The notes beneath the pieces were generated by a model that worked only from the letters and a program-made list of their open reading frames with translations, did not search any database and had not been told where the DNA came from. This document shows positions 1-8,400 of a stretch of 30,026 nt of DNA, piece by piece; within the stretch, counting starts at the first letter, position 1, and every line of letters starts with the position of its first letter. The stretch spans positions 1 to 30,026 of the forward strand of contig RXOD01004062.1 in the NCBI GenBank assembly GCA_005223375.1, read 5' to 3'. Source of the stretch: Amoebophrya sp. AT5.2. Taxonomy: Eukaryota > Sar > Dinophyceae > Syndiniales > Amoebophryaceae. A program made the translations under genes and the position numbers.

Positions 1-1
1 G

Positions 2-325
2 GGGGGCAGCCGCAGGCTGAACGCGCTGATTCTGTACGACTCGACGTACGCCCACGGTGTGGGCACGGGCACGCAGAACGCCACCAAGAACGTGAAGATG
101 GTCCGCGTGGCGAAAAAAGCGCTGGCCGCCACGCGAAGTAAGCTAAACGTGGACTTCCGGAAGGTGAAAGGACACAGCGGCGACGTCGGAAACGACCGAG
201 CGGACGGGCTGGCGAACGCGGCCGCGCAATCGGGGGCCTTCAAGAACTCCGAGTGGTGCCGCTGGACGCCGGCGCCGGGAAACAAGAACGACCTGGCGAA
301 GCGTATCCTGGCCGAGGTACGGTGA
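2..325 (+). CDS. RNase H domain, C-terminal part (5' end outside window)
   Basis: This frame is open from the first bases of the window to a TGA at 323-325 and encodes the last ~107 residues of a protein. It shows the C-terminal half of a type 1 RNase H fold: a YDSTYA segment with the second-strand acidic residue, then VKGHSG with the catalytic-loop histidine, then GNDRADGLA with the last metal-binding aspartate. RNase H cleaves the RNA strand of RNA-DNA hybrids. The first acidic residues would lie upstream of the window. A cellular RNase H1 and the RNase H of a LINE-type retrotransposon look alike here. The tail after the domain is short (about 35 residues) and no poly-A or target-site duplication is visible, so the source is undecided. 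The domain call is firm. Confidence 0.8.
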   Translation, partial: GGSRRLNALILYDSTYAHGVGTGTQNATKNVKMVRVAKKALAATRSKLNVDFRKVKGHSGDVGNDRADGLANAAAQSGAFKNSEWCRWTPAPGNKNDLAKRILAEVR

Positions 326-927
326 ACAGGAACGAGTGGCGGCCAGCACCAAGGAAATGCGCCATGCTTTGAGAAAATTGGCCTGCTCGGTAAACCTATA
401 GTATACAAGGATATTGCTGCGTATCCATTTGAGTGCGACCGTGTCGTGTGTCCCGACCACACCTGTGTTCCAGCCAAAGTGGTAGCTATTCGCGTGCTGT
501 CAACTTTTTCTGCTTGAACTGATGCGCCTCGCTTCCTCCATGTCCGACTTCTGTCGCGATCACAACACGTGAACCTGGGAGCAGCGGCGCTCAGAGGACC
601 CGCGTCGCGGATTAGATCCTAAAAAACAGAGGATCCTGAAGCACATTCTGAGCCTAGTAATTCGAAGGTGTCGGTACCACCAGCACTACTTTACCACGGG
701 CTCCTGTAATTTTTTTGAGTAGGCAGAAGTACTGAAATTACTTTACTTCATACGACGGGCTCCGGTACACAACTGTATTTTCGTGAGTAGGTACTTACTA
801 CGGCTACGGACACCTCGATGACCAGACCGTTGAACGATGTACTTCGAGTTAAGGCACCGATCTAAAAGAGCGATTACAACCGCGCGAGAACAACGGCAAC
901 TCGCGGATCGACGCTGCTCGCAAAGGG
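326..927. other. Intergenic region, no gene seen
   Basis: About 600 bases of lower GC content lie between the RNase H stop codon and the next start. I see no open frame with coding character on either strand. The only structure is an imperfect tandem repeat in its second half, listed separately. Confidence 0.5.
682..803 (+). repeat. Imperfect tandem repeat, two units
   Basis: Two diverged units share, in the same order, an ACTTTAC-like start, CGGGCTCC (697-704 and 756-763), a T-rich stretch and TGAGTAGG (716-723 and 784-791). The spacing differs by about 9 bases between the two shared words, so the units have suffered indels. Function unknown. Confidence 0.45.
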
Positions 928-2961
928 ATGTCGCATCTGCTCTGCGGGCCGTGGCGGTTTCTTCGCCAGATGTTCGCGCTGCTGCTTCCGCTGCATCGAA
1001 TTTGGCTCCTTCTAGAAGTTGTACAAGGAATCCAGCTTCCGGACTTTACGGAGCGCGACCCATGCGACGCAAGAATCGGCATCCAGCACCTCGCGGAGCT
1101 CGGGCCGATTGCGCCGTACATAGACCTCGGATTTTTCACCGACTACAAGCTCCAGACCTGGATGTACTACATCCACAACATCACCTAGGGAGAAGGGAGA
1201 GCAACCAGCTGGTGAAGTGGGCCACAGAAGTCGTCGGACGAGAACGTATCTATGCCTACGCTCTGCGAGCGCGAAGGGTGAGAAGTACCGCTTCTGCGTG
1301 GAGGCTGCTCTAGTATATTTCGATAGACGGTACGTAGGGTTCTCATGGTCGTCCATTAGGACCCCAAAAAATTGTGCGGGTGGTTGAGGTTCCTCGTCAA
1401 GAAAGTTGCTACAGTACTATCTGTCACCAGCTGGTCGCTCGGCCTCGATATCGGCACCATCTCCTTCTTGTGGCTGAACACCATCGCGTTCGCGAACAAG
1501 GAGTACATCCTACAGAGCTGTCCGGAGGCGTACATGCTGTCCCTCGTGGTTCGCGCGGAGGAGCGGTTGCCGCTCCTGGAGACGGCCGACCCGCTGCTGG
1601 ACCTGTCCCTGGTGCTGATGTCGCTCAACGGTCTCGCCCTGGACCACTCCGCGTCTGGTGCCGGAGTCAATCCGCAGCAGCCACCGCCGATTGACTTTCG
1701 CAAAACCACGTGGCCGATCCAATTGGGGCTGGAGCGTGTGCAGAAGCTGAACAGCGCGCATTTCAAGGCCGTGAAGACGAACGTGCCCAGCGTCGGCCTC
1801 GTGCTGCCGTACTGCGGGGAAGACCTGGCGCCGCTCCTGCACGCGACAGCCGGGGCCGAGTCGGGGGGCGTCGGCGTGCCGCTGCGCCACGTCACGCTGT
1901 ACCTGTACCGCCCGACAAGCGGCCGAGGCGTCGGCGCGTCGGCCGCAGAAGGACCATCTTCGCCTGGAGGTGCCTCTACTTATTCTATTGCCTCCGGACA
2001 GTCGGCTCGTTACCTCGTTCGCGGCGGCGACTGGCTCACGAATTGCAGCGGCGTGGACACGGTGCCGGGAGTGGAGATTTTGAGCCGGCACTTCCGGCGG
2101 GTGGTGCTCGTCGACGATGTGGAGAGCCGGCCGGAGGAGTGGGAAGTAAAGCGGTACTTCGCACACATGCACGCGTACTACGACGCGCTGGACCACTACA
2201 CCGTCTTCGCGCACCCGGACTTGCTGGAGCACGTGCATTTCCGGAGTCTGCGCAACCTTCTGCAGGCGTTGATGCTCGGAAACTTCGGGGTGGACCGAGC
2301 AGCAACCGAAGTTGTTCCCGAGCAGCAACGCCTGCAGCAGGATCGGGAAGATGGTTCGGAGCAGGATCATTTTTCCCGCCTGAAACCGTCGGCGGCCCAC
2401 TATTGGAGCGACTTTCTCACCCTGTCCCACCACTACCTGCACAACTACGGGCGGCTCGCGCCCACCCGAGTGAGTGACTGCAGCGCGGCGAACGCGAGAG
2501 AGGAGTACGTGCAATTGTTGCGGGACCTGGAGTTCGATTTGGAAGTGCTGGCGCTCGAGGTAGACAAAATGAACGCGCAGCTGTTCCAGAAGTACACCCA
2601 GCCGCCGGAGTACACCGCGGTGATTGGCGGCCAGATTGGATCTGGCGACGAAGGCACAACCTCGGCGGAGCACGCAGCCATCACCGGGTCGCGCCTAGTG
2701 CCGCTCAGCTTCTACTGCTGCTCGCAGTTTGTAGTGCACAAGTCGCGGGTAAGGAGACTTGAGCGGACGTGGTACGAACGCAGGATCGAGGCTGGTGGAA
2801 ATACGAAGTGGAACCACTGCCTCACCAGCTACATGGAAGTGATCTGGCCACTGCTGTTCGGCTCGGAGCGAGATTATCTGAAACGCCAAGACCGGCCCGA
2901 GCTACCCTTGTACCTACGAGTGGACAATTTCAACGAAGAAAACACACAGAAAATGGTGTGA
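928..2961 (+). CDS. DUF3431-like, probable type II membrane protein; two exons
   Basis: Proposed exons are 928-1163 and 1431-2961, giving 588 residues. The first exon starts at an ATG and has a hydrophobic stretch (about residues 15-33) after basic residues, which would act as a signal anchor. The second exon has the landmarks of DUF3431 (Pfam, uncharacterised, fungal and protist): LVLPYCGEDLAPLL resembles the family's opening strand, then a middle segment with MHAYYDALDHYTVFAHPD, and near the end CCSQFVVHKSRVRR followed by WYER. Family members are usually about 300-390 residues, so this one is enlarged by S/G-rich inserts. The proteins are thought to be glycosyltransferase-like, but no activity is proven. 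The splice choice (GT at 1164, AG at 1430) keeps the frame and removes the TAG at 1186. The second exon is reliable from about 1440 on; the first exon is less certain. Confidence 0.6.
1164..1430 (+). other. Proposed GT-AG intron (267 nt) in the DUF3431-like gene
   Basis: The donor reads GTACTAC after GAT, and the acceptor is TGTCACCAG before CTGG. Removal joins phase 2 to phase 2 and gives QTW-I-WSLG. An alternative removal between two TCACC copies (1181-1185 and 1424-1428) is also in frame but has no GT-AG ends. Confidence 0.45.
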
Positions 2962-3820
2962 CGAAATCAATGAAGGCAAAGGTGGGGGACGAGGAGCCGC
3001 GCTCCGCTTGTCGTAGAAGCAGGCTTCAGAACCGAGCGCATCTGCCTGTAGCTGTACGTGCACGTCTACGAGGGGGAAGGTTGACATGGAGGCGAAAGAC
3101 CACAGCACTTCTTCTTCGTCTATCGTGATCACGAGATCATGATCGACATCTTCGTCACTCATTGCTTGTACTTGCAGGTGTAGATTTGCGAGATTTCTAC
3201 CAAGCAAACTACCATGATGTGGTGGGGCGATTTGGGTAGTGCTGTGCTCCTTCGGGGGCCGCTCGCAGTCTTTTTTTTGTACTTGCAGGAGCAAGACGAG
3301 GCACTTCTTTTCGGTCGATCTGAATCTGATTCTGAATCTGAACGTAATTGAACTTTTTCTCGCTCTGCTTTCGCAGCTAGGATGTAAACTTTCTATCTTT
3401 GACTTTGTTTTCGTAGAACTAATTTCGATTTTTCAAGTCGGTGTGGAGTTGCTCTCTTGTCACATCGGTGGTTCATCCCCATTTCGGTCCTCGTGAACGA
3501 AAAAAATACCGATCTTTCTCCTTCTCGTCGTGTCGTGATTGCTTCGTTTCCGTAAAAAACGCGGTTTCCGCTCGGAATTCGTCTTCGTGATAGGCCCTGC
3601 CGTGCTCATGCTCGACTGGACGCCCTCAAGCGCCGCGAAGAATTTTTTCAGGAAAAAAAAACTCTGCAAAACTTTTCCTTACAGGCCCAGAGACCGCAGA
3701 GACACCGCTCTCTTGAAAAATTAATCACCTACACCTCCCTCAGCTTCGAAGTACTTACTACCAATCAATCTCGTTGAGAACTACAAGGCTGCTGCTAGGC
3801 ACTTCTATAGACACAGCAGG
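2962..3820. other. Intergenic region, no gene seen
   Basis: This stretch is T-rich and A-rich with long homopolymer runs (for example at 3270-3278 and 3650-3660). A short ATTCAG-type microsatellite reads on the minus strand near 3316-3342; a similar one on the plus strand is at 11607-11642. Short frames on both strands lack coding character. The last ~60 bases (AAGGCTGCTGC...CACAG) probably form the leader of the next gene. Confidence 0.45.
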
Positions 3821-4317
3821 ATGGCGACACCTGGATTTGATGGGAAGACGTTCGCCAAACAGGCCGAAAAGTTGAAGAAGACCGCCGCGCCCAAGGCGCC
3901 CACCTCCCCGAAGGCGGACACGACGGGCATGGACTGCATGCGCGCTCTCTACAAAGAGTGCGCCGGGGATATCAAGAAGCTCGCCAAGCGCACCGCGTGT
4001 GACGAACGTATGAATCTTTATACTTACAGAATAGATGCTTCTTTGATTGAGTTTGAGTTTCCGTTCCGAAAATAAACGGTCGCCGCGTGGTGTTGCATCG
4101 TCTCTCATCGATGCAATAATATCGACCCTTTTCCTTCCACCAGTATAATTGGCACCTGAACTGAAGACTGTCGCAGAGGCTAGCAACCAAGAATTGGCTC
4201 AAAATCAAAATTTTACCTGCAGGTCTGATGAAGAAGAATCCGCCCAAGTCGGAGGAAGACTTTGCGCAGAAAATGCTCGCGGGTGCCTACGCGCCGGACG
4301 ACGGGATGCATGGATGA
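3821..4317 (+). CDS. Small lysine-rich protein of unknown function, two exons
   Basis: Exon 1 is 3821-4007 and exon 2 is 4223-4317; together they encode 93 residues. Exon 1 opens with MATPGFDGKTFAKQAEKLKK, an alanine/proline/lysine stretch, and a cysteine-containing helix-like segment (MDCMRALYKECAGDIKKLAK). Across the splice the reading continues as ACDE-R-LMKKNPPKSEEDFAQKML and ends DDGMHG. The whole looks like a soluble, basic, partly helical protein. I do not recognise the family. The start is the first ATG after an AG-rich leader (ATAGACACAG, 4 nt upstream). The stop codon sits in the loop of a strong hairpin, described separately. Further exons cannot be excluded, because a 12-bp repeat of the stop region recurs at 4471 in front of a short coding-like stretch. 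Confidence 0.6.
4008..4222 (+). other. GT-AG intron (215 nt)
   Basis: The donor is GTATGAAT after CGAAC and the acceptor is TTTTACCTGCAG before GTCTGATG. The intron is clearly AT-richer than its exons. Removal joins phase 1 and carries the coding sequence through a lysine-rich segment. This is the most canonical intron in the window. Confidence 0.75.
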
Positions 4318-4348
4318 GATCGAAGCGTCCATGCGTCCCGTCGTTCGG
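4294..4348 (+). repeat. 21-bp inverted repeat (hairpin) spanning a stop codon
   Basis: Arms 4294-4314 and 4328-4348 pair over all 21 positions as RNA, with two G-U wobbles. The loop is 13 nt (4315-4327) and starts with the TGA stop of the upstream small gene. Part of the left arm is therefore coding sequence. Confidence 0.8.
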
Positions 4349-5041
4349 TGCTATGAGGTGCTTGTACTTTTTCGGTACTATGTGGTCGGGACCCTGAATA
4401 CGACGACGACGACGCCGAGGTCGATCTTGAAAATAGGTATTTCACATAGATGACTATAGAAGGGCAAGGGTGAGATCGAAGCAGCTGTCCGTGATCCTGT
4501 CCGTTGTAAGGCGTGCGGAAGGTGGAGGCTCTCACGGGACCGATTGAAACTGCTGTCGAGTGTTTGAACTTCTTTGCCGGAACAAACCCTAGCGCTCCAT
4601 GATTGTTTGCTATCTAAATTTTTTTCAGTTTTCGCCGAAGATGAAATCACTCTGTTTTATAAATATCGTTCACTCGTCCAGCAGCACGTCCACTTTGATT
4701 TTGTTTGATTTTCCGCGAATCAAATAGATATTTCCATTCGTGCTTGAACCTTCCCTCAAGCAGTTCTTCGCGGTGTCCTTTTTTGATTCATTTCGAAAAC
4801 AAAAGGTACAGAAACCACCCACATTGTTATTCTGCCGAATTCGATGCTGTGATATCTATTTTTCGTGCAGCCAACAAGCTCGGCGGTTGAGTTCATGCTC
4901 ATCTCTCGCTCGAGTGCTCGATATTGAATTCGATTTCGTGGTGGAGCAGGATGAGAAGATCCACCGTGGCGAAGATCGTATCTCGTGCTTTCATCGGTCT
5001 ATTCGTGAAGATCAAGATCGTATAAGCAACCATCCGACGAA

Positions 5042-5062
5042 GATGATGATGATGATGATGAT
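5042..5062 (+). repeat. GAT trinucleotide microsatellite
   Basis: Seven GAT units lie in a non-coding stretch. Similar CAT/GAT tracts recur at 25047-25075, 27743-27757 and 28304-28352. Confidence 0.85.
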
Positions 5063-5118
5063 CGCACATCGCGGCAGCTTTTTTTTTGTAGTGCGAGAAA
5101 TACAAACATACCATGAAT

Positions 5119-5158
5119 AGCTGCACAGCGAGAGCAGAAGCAGATCGCCTGTGCAGCT
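5119..5158 (+). repeat. 10-bp perfect inverted repeat
   Basis: AGCTGCACAG (5119-5128) pairs perfectly with CTGTGCAGCT (5149-5158) across a 20-nt loop. It lies upstream of the transporter start and may be in its leader. Function unknown. Confidence 0.7.
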
Positions 5159-5495
5159 GACCGATAGTAGCTAGTGCGCATGCGCTGGTTCTGGTACACG
5201 TACTAGTGCAGCCAGGACCAGCTCTACTAGAGGACCTTTCGTGGTGCTGGTGCCTAACGAGAACGCATCGCTGATGGCACCCCCAGCAGCGTGGCACAAA
5301 GAAGAATTCGTGAGGAGGCCTGATGGTGATGCGCAAGGAGGCCTGTTCCCAGCGTAGAATAAAGTTGCGAGGAGCGTCGACAGGCCGCGGGGAGGGCGCC
5401 GACAAGCACGAGTCACCAGCAGCGGGGATCGGAGCTCTCCCAAACTTGATCGGAACTCTCTTTGGCTGAGCTAGTAGCCTGCCCGACTTGAGCGG

Positions 5496-8400
5496 ATGGC
5501 AGCGCCTCTCGCGGCGGTGATGTCCGTGCAATCTTCGCGGCAGAGCCGCTGCTGGGTTGGGTGCAAGACCGCGGCGTCGAAGTTTGGTGGGGGGTTCGCG
5601 AACCGGTGCCGCAACCTGGCGTCAATGATTCCGCGCAAAGTGTGGCCGATCTATGCGGTGTACCTCGCTATGCAGGTTTTGGATACCACGGCCGGGCCGC
5701 TCTTCCTCTCGTTTCTGCGCACGCTCGTGATCTGTGACTCTCACCTGACCCCAGCGGCAGCTGCAAATCCAAATCCGAATCCTTCCGACAACTGGACGGG
5801 CTCGATGTTTTGCGACGACGTGAACACGGTGATCCAAAAAGCCCAGGAGCGGAAGGGCAAGCTGGACTGTTTGATGTCATGCGCACACGCGCTGTCCATC
5901 CCCGCGTTTGGGTTGTTGTGCGACAGGCGCGGGCGTAAGTACATGCTGATTCTCGCGATCTGGGGCCTGATCTTGTTCTACGTGATCCTGCTGCTGCTGT
6001 CGCTGTGGGTCGCCCCCTCGGCACAGGACAAACTGATGTACCTCGGAAGCAGCGCGTTGAGCCGAGACCCGGTGTGGGGCACGCGCATGGGCTCGCAACT
6101 CGATCTTGGGAAGGAGCTGTCTTCATCGGCCGCGTCGGCGGGGCACAGCACGGACGACGAGCAACTAAGCCCAGCTCGGCCGGGCGGGCAAAAGGAGGAA
6201 CGCACCAGTGTCGGGGGCCACACTGACATTGTCGCGGTTGAGGACCCGCTACCGGCGAAAAAAAGGAGTGCCGAGCAGGCCTCAGGTGGGGGAACGTCGA
6301 GCAGCGGCGCTGCTGGGGCGAGAAGTGGTGCTGCCTCGCCTCCTTCGGCACCTGGCAGCACCTCTTTCGCTAGTTCGTCGTTTCTGGAGCAGGGAAACAG
6401 AAACAGTAACAGCGCCGCGGAGTTTCTGGGCGCGACCACCCGGCGAAGAGCATCAAGGCGACCCCCGTCGCTTGACGAGGTGGAGCTGCACGAGCGTCCA
6501 GATGAAGAGGCAGCGACATCTGGATCCGGGTCTTCCGCCTCGCAAACCGCGTACGATTGGTGGCCGGACCAGCTGCTGGAGCGAGCGGTGGGCGGTCGTG
6601 CGGTGGAGCAGGTATCCGCCACGTTATCGACGTGGCTGCAGGGTGCGGGTGCGACCCCCGCAAGCAGAACGGAAGATGAAAGCGCGGTGAACATGATCGA
6701 AGTTTTTACCGGAGCGTCCCCGCCCGCGGCTACTCCCGCCGGGGGGAACACAGTAAGCAGCTCGACAGGAGATGGAGGAGGAGGAGGAGGACGCCCAGCA
6801 GGGCCCGCAGAGCCAAAAACTGCAGGAGCTGCGGCGGTTTCTCCGGCCGCAGAAGGAGCGCTTCGTGCTGCATCTGGTGAGGCACGACTCGTAGCAGGAA
6901 GGAAGGAAGACGTGGCGAAGGGTCCTTCGGGTCCCGCGCGACTGCGGAGCTCCGCTGCCGCCGGAGAAATATCGCGACCGCCGGAGCAGAAGGAAGAGAA
7001 ATCGGGATCGGATCCTGCAAAGGACCCACCGAGCGGTGGCGCTCCGAGCATCAGCAGTGCTGCAACAACAAAAACGATTGCTCCAGGCGATGCGAAGCCT
7101 GCTGCGGCCGCTGTCGTCCCCGCCGCTACAGGAAAATCTTCTCCTGCTGAAACAAGCCCAAGCAGTGCGCCGGCAGAGGTACCGGGGAATGGAAGCAAAT
7201 CGTCGGGGGAAACTACCTCACCAGCGCCGACTCCAAAGGCAGCACCAGATACCTCTACTCCAACACCAATCGCGGAGACACCGCGGCAGAAGTTGAAGGA
7301 GGCGTTGAAGCAGGAGGCTTCTCAGGCCGCCTTTAAGCCGGTGCTGTTCAACGATCGAGCAGCAGGACAGGAGGCGGTTCGGGACAGCAAGGCCACTTCC
7401 GAGAAAGAGAAGGTGAAGGAAGAAAAGCAGGAAAACGAGGCGAAGGAGAAAGAAGAAGCTAAGGAGAAACAAAAAGTAGAAGAGAAGCAGGGCACCATAG
7501 GCACGTCCGCAGCTGATGCCAATAAGGCCGAAGTTTCGACACCTACCGCAATTGCAAAGCATGAAACGGGATCTGCCGCTGGCGTTGCTGCCGAAACTCC
7601 TGCGCAGCAGGCCCAAACCACTGCTCAACAGGAGCAGACGAGAGCCGCGGCCGGAGACATGAAGACGACGAAGCAGGAGGACGCAGTTGTCAAGGGTACA
7701 TCAACGGAGGAGAAGAAAAAGCTTCTTGCGGCATGGGCTTCTGGGAGCGGCAGCGCCCCGCCAGCGCAGCAGGCCCCGCAGAGTGCAGCCGCACAAGCGC
7801 AACCTAGTGGAAATGAAGGCGCAGCCAATCGCGCGCCGGCCGGAACTGAAAAAGTCGCCAAAAATTTGCGGGACCAGCAGGCGCAACACGCCGCGGCCGC
7901 ACCCGCCCAACCGATATCCCCGGCTCCAGTCGCCGGCGGGAAGACGACGACGGCGGCGCTCGCAGGTTCCTCCGCGTCGGGTTCCGATGCTGCGCACCAA
8001 CAAATACCAAAAAATAGCCAGGTACTAGTCACCAGTGTCAGCAGCACCGACGTCGAGAGTATTACTACCGCACAGGGGGCTGGGGCTCTGGTGGGAAAGA
8101 AGAAGGGGCCGTTCCGGAGGCTGTACGAGTGGATCGTAGAGCACCTGGAGCTGCTCCTGTTGATTTGCGCGTACTTGGTCCGCGGGTTTTTCAAGACCTC
8201 CTACATAGCGTTTCACAGCATGATTTTCGACACCACCTCGCTCGGAAACGAGCGCGTGCTCGTGTTCGCGCTGTTGGACATTTTGACCCAGATCTGCGTG
8301 CTCGTGTCCGGCCTGGTGTCCTCCACCCTGCTGGAGAACGAGTTCACGGACTTCCCGGCGCTGTACTCCACCATGGCGCTGCTCTACTGCGTGCTGCTGG

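Larger units (their letters stand above)
4318..5495. other. Region between genes; 12-bp direct repeat and leader of the transporter gene
   Basis: TGAGATCGAAGC occurs at 4315-4326 and again at 4471-4482. After the second copy, one frame reads EIEAAVRDPVRCKACGRWRL to a TGA at about 4566, which has a CxxCGxWR look but is too short to call. The rest is AT-rich, with a GAT microsatellite and a hairpin listed separately. The final ~200 bases are GC-rich and are probably the 5' leader of the transporter. Confidence 0.4.

Noticed and set aside
1510..2673. Long minus-strand frame (387 codons)
   Set aside because: It is a mirror of the GC-rich DUF3431-like exon; the plus-strand product has family motifs and the minus-strand one is Arg/Gln-rich without motifs.
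4466..4566. CW-type zinc finger exon
   Set aside because: Only the CxxCGxWR start is present in a ~33-codon frame; the other two cysteines and the remaining tryptophans of the domain are absent.
5978..7198. Long minus-strand frame (406 codons)
   Set aside because: It lies opposite the low-complexity loop of the transporter and is itself low-complexity Ala/Ser/Pro; typical shadow.
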